DNA from: UBA8437 sp003445035
GTDB lineage: Bacteria; Planctomycetota; Planctomycetia; Planctomycetales; Planctomycetaceae
Direction: 5' to 3'
Length of the DNA: 32,673 nucleotides
NCBI GenBank assembly: GCA_937901285.1
Contig: CALCHI010000375.1
Location: 1 to 32,673, forward strand
Positions 8,181 to 15,602 of the stretch are shown here, one piece after another. A model generated the notes under the pieces. It ran no database searches and was not told the DNA's origin. It saw only the letters and a program-made list of their open reading frames with translations. The position numbers and the translations under genes are program-made. Position 1 is the first letter of the stretch; each line of letters starts with the position of its first letter.

Positions 8181-8209
8181 CTTGTAACGGGTTATGTAAT
8201 TTCTGCCAA
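8181..8209 (-). promoter_or_regulatory. Candidate sigma-70-type promoter, minus strand
   Basis: TTGGCA (8204-8209, five of six consensus bases) is separated by 17 bases from TACAAG (8181-8186, four of six) on the minus strand. The surrounding 8160-8290 is clearly more AT-rich than the rest of the window. It would drive the candidate small RNA. Confidence 0.45.
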
Positions 8210-8480
8210 TTTGTGTCTCTTTTCAAACAGGCGATCAGAACCGGGATGTCTTGTAGTTCTTACACGGCACGTTGAACCGTATTTGTAGAATCCGTCCCCT
8301 TTTGCGGGATTTCTTTTCCGGAGTTCGGCTTGGGATCCAGCCTCGCCCCGTTTTGCGTGCTAGGTTTTCGTGAGTAGCCAAACAGGGCAATCGACGAGCC
8401 AGGCAGGGCGATCGATCACGAGTTCCTTTCTTGTTCGGGTCGGCCACCGGCTGATTCGGCCGGCTGGGGAGCGGGGACCG
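8210..8480. other. Rest of the long intergenic region, upstream of the 227-aa gene
   Basis: No coding potential is convincing here. A plus-strand TAGAAT at 8286-8291 matches five of six bases of a -10 box but has no matching -35, so it is only a possible promoter for the gene at 8481, which would then have a leader of about 180 nt. The AT-rich part (8160-8290) is unusual for this window. I see no repeats or RNA gene in 8290-8480. Confidence 0.4.
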
Positions 8481-9164
8481 ATGGACTTCCTGAAGAAATT
8501 CATATCTGCCAAAACACGTGAACCGGCTCCAGGTCGAGTGGCGAGCAGTTTCTCGGACCTGACCGATGACCAGTTGGAGACGCATTTGAAGATTGCCCGT
8601 TACGGCAACTTCGTGCTGACCGATGCGGTTCGCCCATCGTACGACTTGCAGGTGGTGCCTCGGACCGGCTTCCGTCACGACACCTACAGCGACGGTGAGA
8701 CGGGAATCGCGATTCCCGTGTTGATGGCTTCGATTTCGAGTGAGCAGATCCTTGATCTCTTCGTCGACCTGCTTGATCCACTGGGCGGGGAGGTCGACGT
8801 GGTGCTGGAGACCAGTCACCACACACGCGGCGATGGACACGAGGATTATTACCGCGAGAGCATCGAGTTGCCGATTCTCAAGAGCGTGCTGTACGACTTC
8901 GAGGAGATGCTGGTCGACGACGGATGTATGGGAGTGGCGGTGTTGAACCCGCGGATCCCGATGGAGGTCCAGTTCGACGAGCACAAGATCTTCACGCTTT
9001 ACGGCCAGGACCTCGGCGAGTTCGAGAAGGTCTTCGACGAGCACGGGGTGTCGTGCAGCGAGGACATCAAGTTCATCACCGAGGCCGAGCACGTCCACAG
9101 CTCGACCGACACCTTCTCCGAGCAGTTCGAGCAGCTGCGTTTCCGGCTGGGGATCGAGGACTGA
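8481..9164 (+). CDS. Conserved-looking protein of unknown function, 227 aa
   Basis: The ATG at 8481 has GGGGA six bases upstream, which decides the start; an upstream extension to 8370 has no supporting site. The protein begins with MDFLKKFISAKTRE, is acidic overall and has no signal peptide or membrane segment, so it is probably cytoplasmic. It reads as an alternating alpha/beta domain: a segment QLETHLKIARYGNFVLTDAV, a strand YDLQVVPRTGF, a long helix around SSEQILDLFVDLLDPLGGEVDVVLETSHH, and the segment MEVQFDEHKIFTLYGQDLGEFEKVFDE, and it ends SEQFEQLRFRLGIED. I do not recognise a family and name no function. It stands alone, flanked on the left by the long intergenic region and on the right by a convergent PH-domain gene, with 28 bp between the stops. 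Confidence 0.75.
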   Translation: MDFLKKFISAKTREPAPGRVASSFSDLTDDQLETHLKIARYGNFVLTDAVRPSYDLQVVPRTGFRHDTYSDGETGIAIPVLMASISSEQILDLFVDLLDPLGGEVDVVLETSHHTRGDGHEDYYRESIELPILKSVLYDFEEMLVDDGCMGVAVLNPRIPMEVQFDEHKIFTLYGQDLGEFEKVFDEHGVSCSEDIKFITEAEHVHSSTDTFSEQFEQLRFRLGIED

Positions 9165-9192
9165 GCGTGAGGGGGGCGTGTGGCCCGTCGCT

Positions 9193-9726
9193 CTAGCCGT
9201 CGCTCCGTGCCTGGATCGTTGCCAGGGCGGCCTGGACCTGGATCATCGCGTCCCGGCTCTCGAGGATGTTCTGCCGGAACACGCCGGGTCTTGTCACGGC
9301 TTGCATCCGCATCAGTTCTTCACCCGAACCGCCCTGCAGCACGACATCGGCGGCCGAAAAGAACTCCTGGCCCGTCCGGTACGGGGCAATGGCCACTTCG
9401 CTGATGTCCTCGAGTGCGACCTGGCTGTGCATTCTCTTGGACAGCGAATGCTGCACCATGACGCGTTTGCTGGTCACCGTGTATCGCCGCCCGGTGAATT
9501 TCGTCAGCAGGTAAACCGCGGCCGCGACGGGGGCCAGCAGCAGGACCGGCGCGTACGCCAGGTTGATGTTCAGCCCGGGCAGCCGGATAGTGGGCGCGGC
9601 TTCCAGCAGGCCACCGATCACGCGTCCGATGGCGGTCGAGGCGATCGAGGGCCATCGCGAGATGATGGCCCGTTCGGCCTGCGTTTCGGCGCCGGGGATC
9701 GCTTGAGGAATCGCGGCGGTGCTCAT
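9193..9726 (-). CDS. Membrane PH-domain protein (bPH2/DUF304 type)
   Basis: A 177-aa protein from the ATG at 9726 (MSTAAIPQAIPG); an earlier start at 9747 adds seven residues without better support. A hydrophobic segment APVLLLAPVAAAVYLLT lies near residues 60-76. It is followed by the bacterial PH-like core: RRYTVTSKRVMVQHSLSKR, then VALEDISEVAI, then a strand with ADVVLQGG. This 'Y.vT..Rv....G......v.l.di..v' pattern is typical of bPH2/DUF304 membrane proteins such as the YdbS group, whose biochemical role is poorly known. On the minus strand an extended -10 (TGCTATCCT, 9787-9795) lies about 60 bp upstream, so it may be transcribed separately from the HD gene 96 bp upstream. Confidence 0.75.
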   Translation of the reverse strand: MSTAAIPQAIPGAETQAERAIISRWPSIASTAIGRVIGGLLEAAPTIRLPGLNINLAYAPVLLLAPVAAAVYLLTKFTGRRYTVTSKRVMVQHSLSKRMHSQVALEDISEVAIAPYRTGQEFFSAADVVLQGGSGEELMRMQAVTRPGVFRQNILESRDAMIQVQAALATIQARSDG

Positions 9727-9822
9727 GGCTTGTCGTCTCACTCCCAAGGCAGCCGTTGATTTGCCGGCAACGACCGCAAGCAGCGCAGGATAGCAGACAC
9801 CATTCGGCCGTGCCAGCGACCC

Positions 9823-11184
9823 TCAGTCCTCCCGTGATGTCGCGGCGGGTTGCACGCGGCCGAGAGCTCTTTCGAGGCATTCGGAGAACTGATTCGGATC
9901 GGACAACGGGTCGGCGAGTCGTGGGTGGGCGAACAGGCGGACCCTCTTGACGTAGTCGTCGAACTGGGTGCGGGCCAGGGCGTCGATGACCGGCGAGACG
10001 TCCCGCAGGTGCCGATAGGACCCGGTCTTGGGCGAGTAGATCTCGACATCGAACTCGATTTCCCGGTGGGGAGGCGGCGCGTCGATCAGCAGGTCGGTGG
10101 GGGCGACGGCCTGGCCGATCCGGCCCGAGACCTCCTCGGCAAGCACGTCGCTGAGTCCGACCAGCCAGTTGTAGGGTTGGTGAGCCAGCCGCTGATACAG
10201 TTCGGGTGCCTCGTAGAAACTGAATTCTCCGACCCGCTTGTAGAGTTCGCGTTGGGTGCCAAAGACGCCTTCCAGCAATCCGTCGCACGGCCCGTCGGCG
10301 GCTCGCCGCCGCATTTCCTCGATCGTCTCCGCCTCGCTCTTGCGAAAGAACGTCTCGAGGTCCAGTTGGTCGTGAAGGTGAAAGAACGCCCGGGCGAACA
10401 TGCTGGTGGCACTGCGGACCGCGTGGTGCCAGTAGACCTCGCTGAACATCACGTAGCGTGCAAAGACCATCAGTTCGGCGGCGGTGCGGCCCTTGGTCGA
10501 GATCGCCAGTCCGTCCCCGTTCTCGTTGGTGACCAGGGATGCCATCAGTCGGTTGCGATCGAAGTGGCGGCCGTAGGGAACACCGCAGTGCAGGCTGTCG
10601 CGGCCCAGGTAGTCCATCTTGTCGATGTCGATCGGTCCCGAGAGGATCGAACGGATCAGTCGCATGGCGGGGGTGTCGGTGCGGGCCACCAGCACGTCGA
10701 GCACCTCGCCGGGTTCGATGTTCCAGTCTCGCTGCAGCACGGTCGCCAGCGGGCTGCCATCGGAGAGGAATTCGGCGGCGAAGGCCTCGTGAGGCGGCAG
10801 CCCGGGCAGTTTCAGATCTTCGATCGGGTGGCAATACGGCCAGTGACCCAGGTCGTGCAGCAGCGCCGAGGCCATCAGCACTTCGACGGTGTGGCGGTCG
10901 ACGGTTGCGCAGAACCTCGGGTCGCGGCCCAACTGCCAGACGTACCGCAGCGCGTTGTGGAAGACACCCAGGGCGTGTTCGAACCGGGTGTGGGTTGCTC
11001 CGGGGTAGACACGCGACACCAGGCCCAACTGGGTGATCTGCCTCAGCCGCTGGAACTCCGGCGTGTCGACCAGTGCGCGGACTCGCGGTGTGAACGGCAC
11101 GTCCTGTTCAACGGGGATCCGGACGATGCCTCGTCCGGCTTCGAGGTTGGTCAACTCGGGGATGTCACCATAAGGGTGCTGCAT
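9823..11184 (-). CDS. HD-domain phosphohydrolase, dNTPase/SAMHD1-like
   Basis: A 453-aa protein from the ATG at 11184 (MQHPYGDIPELTNLEAG). The longer frame to 11382 has a composition unlike the family and crosses the intergenic region. The HD signature is complete: YPGATHTRFEHALGV with His70, LLHDLGHWPYCHPIED with His110-Asp111, and DIDKMDYLGRDSLHCG with Asp191. The order and spacing fit the dNTP triphosphohydrolase/SAMHD1/YwfO branch, which cleaves nucleoside triphosphates; the substrate is not proved. The protein is cytoplasmic, with no signal peptide. TATAAT lies seven bases before the ATG and there is no Shine-Dalgarno, which suggests a leaderless transcript. The next gene on the strand is the PH-domain protein, 96 bp downstream. 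Confidence 0.88.
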   Translation of the reverse strand: MQHPYGDIPELTNLEAGRGIVRIPVEQDVPFTPRVRALVDTPEFQRLRQITQLGLVSRVYPGATHTRFEHALGVFHNALRYVWQLGRDPRFCATVDRHTVEVLMASALLHDLGHWPYCHPIEDLKLPGLPPHEAFAAEFLSDGSPLATVLQRDWNIEPGEVLDVLVARTDTPAMRLIRSILSGPIDIDKMDYLGRDSLHCGVPYGRHFDRNRLMASLVTNENGDGLAISTKGRTAAELMVFARYVMFSEVYWHHAVRSATSMFARAFFHLHDQLDLETFFRKSEAETIEEMRRRAADGPCDGLLEGVFGTQRELYKRVGEFSFYEAPELYQRLAHQPYNWLVGLSDVLAEEVSGRIGQAVAPTDLLIDAPPPHREIEFDVEIYSPKTGSYRHLRDVSPVIDALARTQFDDYVKRVRLFAHPRLADPLSDPNQFSECLERALGRVQPAATSRED

Positions 11185-11191
11185 CGACGGA

Positions 11192-11197
11192 ATTATA
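11192..11197 (-). promoter_or_regulatory. Perfect -10 box (TATAAT) seven bases before the HD-gene ATG
   Basis: On the minus strand TATAAT is followed by TCCGTCG and then ATG at 11184. The usual start point would coincide with the A of the start codon. No convincing -35 box is present at 16-18 bases, so activity would depend on the -10 box or an activator. The rest of the 11185-11380 interval holds no gene and must also contain the promoter of the divergent DUF2079 gene, which I cannot place. Confidence 0.5.
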
Positions 11198-11380
11198 GCT
11201 GGAATTGTCCGGTTGCACCCGGTCGGATCAACCACCACGGCGGTCGGGGACGTAGGAATCACCGGCTGGCCCCCGCGTGCCAAACCCGCATGGCCCCAAC
11301 GGCCCGCAAGCTCTACTATCCGCGGTCCCTCCCGCCCTGCCCGTTTCGCCCCCATTTCCTCCCCGTTACTCGAATCGCCC

Positions 11381-13441
11381 ATGCCCGCGACGCCCTCACG
11401 TCGCTATCTGCCGTTGCCCTGGCTGGTCCTCGTCGTCGGCGTGGCCCTGCAGGCGATGTTCCTGCAGACGGTCCTCAGCGACCGCACTCTCGCCTCGCAG
11501 TGGTTCAGCACCAGCACCTGGAGCGAGGTGGCCGGGGCACTGGGCGGGATGGTGGATGACGAGTCGGGGGAAGTTCGTCGGGAGGTGAGATACCCGGCCC
11601 TGGCGGGTTTCCTGGCCGTGGTGTCGCTGGTGCTGTTGGTGTCCGGATCGATGGTCGCCGGTCACAGGACAGGCCGGGGTGTCCGCGTCGAGGTGTCCGA
11701 CTGGGCCCTGCGGGGCTGGGCCTGGTGGTTGTTGCCGGGGGCCTGGGAACTGGTTCGCGTGGCCGGGGTGCTGGCCGGATCCGCGTGGCTCGAGGAGTTG
11801 GCGATTCGAACGGTGTCGCTGGTCGGAGCGATGTCATTGGCCGGGTGGCTGTCGGCCTGGCTGGCGACGGCGTGGCCAGTCGGCGGCCGATCGCTGGAAG
11901 CGACGGTATCCCCCGGACGACGGACCTGGGCGATGGCCCTGGCGGCGGTGGCGGTCTACACGGTGTGTGCCACGGCGATCAACTGGGCCCGCTACAACAA
12001 CCTGTTGATTCCGCATGGCGATTCGGCGATGTACGAGGAGCACCTGTGGAACACGTGGCACGGCAAGGGTTTTCGCAGCTACCTGGATGACGGACGGCTG
12101 TTCCTGGGCGAGCATCCCCAGGTGGCCCACCTGTTCTTGAGCCCGCTGTACTGGATCTGGCCGTCGCACCGGATGCTGGAGTTGTGCGAATCGGCGGCAC
12201 TGGCGGCCGGCGCCCTGGCAGTCCTGAGGCTGACGAAGCGAGAAACGCGGTCGGACGTGCTGGCCCTGTTCCTGGCGATGGCTTACCTGTTGGCGTTTCC
12301 CCTGCACTTTCTGGATATCGCGATCGACGGCAAGACATTCCGTCCGATCAGCCTGGGCGTGCCGTTGTTGCTGTGGGGGATCGAACGCTGGGAGTCGGGA
12401 CGGGTGAAGACGGCGGCGTTGCTGTTGCTGTTGGCACTGGCGGCCAAGGAGGACTTCTGCCTGGTGATTGCTCCGCTGGGAGCCTGCTGGGCCTGGCGGG
12501 CGTCTCGTGCCGCTGGCGGTCCGGATCGTCTCAGGCGGGCCTGGGGGATCGGGATCGCTGCCGGTGGAGTTGGCTGGTTGCTGTTGGTGCTGCTGGTGGT
12601 GATTCCCGCCTTTCGTGGCGACGTGCCGCATTACGCGCAGTACTTCGGCGAACTGGGCGGGACGCCCGCCGCGATCCTGGGCACTTCCATCCAGCGACCC
12701 GGACTGGTGTTGGCCAAGTGGTCCAGCCCCAGGACGGCGTTCTACGCCCTGGCGTTGCTGTTGCCGGTGGGGATGTTGCCGTTGGCCCGTGCCGGTCGCC
12801 TGGCCGTGGCGGCTCCGGTTTTTGCGATGCTGTGCCTGCTGGAGTTCTCGACCGGCGACTCGCCCGGCCAGCCGGTCGTGCCGTTTCACCATTTCCACGC
12901 ACCGTTGCTCCCGATCCTCTACTGGGCGGCCGCCGGCGGTCTGGGTCGGCTGGTCGACCGCAACCCGGCATCGGCGTCCCGCGGTGGCTGGTTTGTCCTT
13001 TCGGCCGCGGCGGCCTGCGGGCTGTTCTTCAGTGCCGGGCCACTGGGACTGGCCTTCTGGGATTCCGGTTCCGATCACCATGGTGCGACCCTGCTGAAGA
13101 CCAGTCGACGCGCCGAGCTGTTTGCCGAGGTCGAATCGCTGGTTCCGGTCACCGCCCGTGTGTTCTCGACCGACTTTGTCCATCCCCGGTTCACTCACCA
13201 CGCCCGTTCGTACGATTACAGCAAGTATCACCGGCACAGCGACGCCGAATTGACCGAGCCGGTGGCCGGGCAGGATTACTACATCGTGATCGATGTGCAG
13301 CATCCCTACAGCACGGTCCAGTCGGTCGACGACGTGCTCGAGCTGAAACAGGATGACGGGTCGTGGGAGGTGCTGCGGCTGGTCACCGACGACTCCGGCA
13401 CACTCTACTACATCGTGCTCCACCGACGCCCGGCTTCCTGA
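11381..13441 (+). CDS. DUF2079 polytopic membrane protein, GT-C-like
   Basis: A 686-aa membrane protein from the ATG at 11381; the open frame extends upstream to 11213 with unlikely composition. About a dozen hydrophobic segments are visible, starting with WLVLVVGVALQAMFL. After the fourth or so comes the loop HGDSAMYEEHLWNTWHGKGF, which corresponds to the DUF2079 mark 'D.g.y.q.lWn...G..f', and then HPQVAHLFLSPLYWIWPS. The last 130 residues are soluble, with VFSTDFVHPRFTHHARSYDY. DUF2079 proteins are predicted membrane proteins resembling GT-C glycosyltransferases that use lipid-linked sugar donors; activity is inferred. It is the first of four plus-strand genes (DUF2079, DUF3604, YfhO-like, SGNH), with 24 bp to the next start. 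The C-terminal soluble domain would lie outside the membrane if the topology is GT-C-like. Confidence 0.8.
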   Translation: MPATPSRRYLPLPWLVLVVGVALQAMFLQTVLSDRTLASQWFSTSTWSEVAGALGGMVDDESGEVRREVRYPALAGFLAVVSLVLLVSGSMVAGHRTGRGVRVEVSDWALRGWAWWLLPGAWELVRVAGVLAGSAWLEELAIRTVSLVGAMSLAGWLSAWLATAWPVGGRSLEATVSPGRRTWAMALAAVAVYTVCATAINWARYNNLLIPHGDSAMYEEHLWNTWHGKGFRSYLDDGRLFLGEHPQVAHLFLSPLYWIWPSHRMLELCESAALAAGALAVLRLTKRETRSDVLALFLAMAYLLAFPLHFLDIAIDGKTFRPISLGVPLLLWGIERWESGRVKTAALLLLLALAAKEDFCLVIAPLGACWAWRASRAAGGPDRLRRAWGIGIAAGGVGWLLLVLLVVIPAFRGDVPHYAQYFGELGGTPAAILGTSIQRPGLVLAKWSSPRTAFYALALLLPVGMLPLARAGRLAVAAPVFAMLCLLEFSTGDSPGQPVVPFHHFHAPLLPILYWAAAGGLGRLVDRNPASASRGGWFVLSAAAACGLFFSAGPLGLAFWDSGSDHHGATLLKTSRRAELFAEVESLVPVTARVFSTDFVHPRFTHHARSYDYSKYHRHSDAELTEPVAGQDYYIVIDVQHPYSTVQSVDDVLELKQDDGSWEVLRLVTDDSGTLYYIVLHRRPAS

Positions 13442-13465
13442 TCCGACCTGGTCCCGCGATTGAAC

Positions 13466-15568
13466 ATGACCGCACCCCGCGAAGATCTTGGCCGAGTCCG
13501 CTGCAGCCTGGTCGGAAACGTCCCGGCCGGCAGCTGGCAGACGTGCCAATTGACCTACACCTCCGGCTTTGCCGGCATCGACGACACCGGTTCGCTGAAG
13601 CTGGTGATGCGTTACGCGACCGATTGCGGCACTCCGCAGTTCGATGATCCGTCCGCGGCGAACTACACCTCAGCCGTCGCCTCCAACGGGGCGCACCTGG
13701 CCTTGCGGTGGGACGTGAAGGACAACGTCAGGCCCTGGGGCAAGACACTGCACGTCAAGGTGCTGCAGGGGTACCTGAGGCAGGGGGAGACGATCACGAT
13801 CACGCTCGGTGACACCACCGGCGGTGGACCGGGCTGGCGGATGCAGACGTTTGCCGAGAAGACACTCGAACTCCGTGTGCTGGTCGATCGTTTTGCCACC
13901 TACGTCTACCAGCCGCTGGAGAAACAGCCCGAGTTTCGCATCGTCGCCGGTGAACCGGTGCGGTTGGTCGCGGTGGCTCCGTCGTTGGTGTCCCCGGGCC
14001 GAAGGTTCGACATCCGCTGGCGACTCGAGGATTGCTGGGGCAACCCGGTGGGGCGGTCGCGGAAGATGGCTCACCAGGGGTTTCCCGAGGCGGGTTGTCA
14101 CACCGTCGAGGTCCGGGATGAGGACACGGGGCTGGAGGCCGAGACGAACCCGGTGCGGGTTTGTGTGGACCAGCCATACGGCCGTTTCTGGGCGGACCTG
14201 CATGGACAGAGCGAGGAGACGATTGGGACGGGGACCGTTGAGGAGTACTTCCGGTTTGCCCGCGACCGGGCTTTTATCGACATCGCGTCGCACCAGGGCA
14301 ACGACTTCCAGATCACCGACGCGTTCTGGCAGCACCTGCAGGTGGTGACCGCCGAGATGAACCGGCCGGGCCGATTCGTGACATTTCCCGGCTGGGAGTG
14401 GAGCGGCAACACGGGACTGGGGGGCGACCGGAACGTGGTGTTCTGCAGCGAGGGCGGGGCGATCCACCGCAGCAGCCGGGCGCTGGTTGATGAGACCGCC
14501 GCGAAGGAACCGACGGCCGACTCGGTCGAGGAACTCTTCGACCTGCTGGAAGGAACGCGTCCGGACCCGATGCTGATCGCCCATGTCGGTGGTCGCTACG
14601 CCGATCTCGCGAGACATCGCGAGGGGCTCGAACGGGCCGTCGAGGTGCATTCGGCGTGGGGCACCTTCGAATGGATGCTCGAGGACGCCTTCGGGTCGGG
14701 GTACCGGGTGGCGATCGTCGCCAATTCCGACGGTCACAAGGGGCGGCCCGGGGCCAGTTGGCCCGGGGCCAGCACTTTTGGCAGCTATGGAGGATTGACG
14801 TGTGTGCTGGCCGAGAAGCTGGATCGCCAGAGCGTGTGGGAGGCGTACCGGCAACGACGGGTCTATGCCACCACCGGAGTCCGGATCGGCCTGGATGTCG
14901 TCACGGATGATGGGATGCCGATGGGATCGGTGATCGACGGCGGAGGTGCCACGGATCCGCCGGCGTTCCGGGTCGATGTGCAGGGGACGGCACCGATCGA
15001 GCGGGTCGAGTTCCGCAACGGAACCGAGGTGATCGGGGTGCAGCGGCCGTGGGGGTCCGGTGACGTCGGCGACCGGGTCAAGCTGCTCTGGCGGGGAGCG
15101 ACCGTTCGCGGACGGGGTCGGCAGGTGACCTGGGACGGACGGGTCCAGGTGCCGCGAAACCGGATCACCGACTTCGTGCCGATCAACTTCCACAACATCG
15201 AGAAGAGCTGTCGCCGGGTGGGGACCAACGAACTGGCCTGGGAGTCGATCACGACCGGTGGCGTGGCTGGAGTGATCACGACGCTGGCCCGGCCCCGTCA
15301 CGGCACCATGACCATCGAGACCCCTCACGGACGGTTTCGTGTCGACCTGGCCCGGCTGGGTCCACGTGGTCGAGGGTGGGACCTGGGGGGCTTGGGGCAG
15401 CGGCTGACCGTCTGCCGCCTGCCACCGCCGGACGGCCCTCGCGACGTCTCGTTCGTGTTCCGGCCGCGGCCCGAGCAGCTCCATGACGGAGACAATCCCC
15501 TGTATGTGCACGTCGTGCAGGAAGACGGGCACATGGCGTGGTCGAGCCCTGTTTACCTGGTCCGCTGA
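13466..15568 (+). CDS. DUF3604 protein, PHP-like metal-dependent hydrolase
   Basis: A 700-aa protein; ATG at 13466 is chosen over the TTG at 13460. The N-terminal 240 residues are beta-rich (TCQLTYTSGFAGIDDTGSLK, ITITLGDTTGGGPGW), as in DUF3604 proteins. The catalytic-like part follows: FWADLHGQSEETIGTGTVEEY, DIASHQGNDFQITD, FVTFPGWEWSGNTG, LIAHVGGRYADL, EVHSAWGTFEW and IVANSDGHKGRPGASWPG. The order of Asp, His, Glu, His and Asp-His residues fits a PHP-type metal site, so a phosphoesterase or related hydrolase is possible; substrates of DUF3604 are not established. The C-terminus (540-700) is again beta-rich. No signal peptide is visible. It is second in the four-gene block, and its neighbours are membrane glycosyltransferase-like proteins. 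Confidence 0.8.
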   Translation: MTAPREDLGRVRCSLVGNVPAGSWQTCQLTYTSGFAGIDDTGSLKLVMRYATDCGTPQFDDPSAANYTSAVASNGAHLALRWDVKDNVRPWGKTLHVKVLQGYLRQGETITITLGDTTGGGPGWRMQTFAEKTLELRVLVDRFATYVYQPLEKQPEFRIVAGEPVRLVAVAPSLVSPGRRFDIRWRLEDCWGNPVGRSRKMAHQGFPEAGCHTVEVRDEDTGLEAETNPVRVCVDQPYGRFWADLHGQSEETIGTGTVEEYFRFARDRAFIDIASHQGNDFQITDAFWQHLQVVTAEMNRPGRFVTFPGWEWSGNTGLGGDRNVVFCSEGGAIHRSSRALVDETAAKEPTADSVEELFDLLEGTRPDPMLIAHVGGRYADLARHREGLERAVEVHSAWGTFEWMLEDAFGSGYRVAIVANSDGHKGRPGASWPGASTFGSYGGLTCVLAEKLDRQSVWEAYRQRRVYATTGVRIGLDVVTDDGMPMGSVIDGGGATDPPAFRVDVQGTAPIERVEFRNGTEVIGVQRPWGSGDVGDRVKLLWRGATVRGRGRQVTWDGRVQVPRNRITDFVPINFHNIEKSCRRVGTNELAWESITTGGVAGVITTLARPRHGTMTIETPHGRFRVDLARLGPRGRGWDLGGLGQRLTVCRLPPPDGPRDVSFVFRPRPEQLHDGDNPLYVHVVQEDGHMAWSSPVYLVR

Positions 15569-15602
15569 CAGACCGAAATCCGATGCCAGGACTTCACGTT
15601 CC

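Noticed and set aside
9850..11559. Plus-strand open frame of 569 codons opposite the HD gene
   Set aside because: It is antisense to a gene with a full HD signature, and its composition is typical of a shadow frame.
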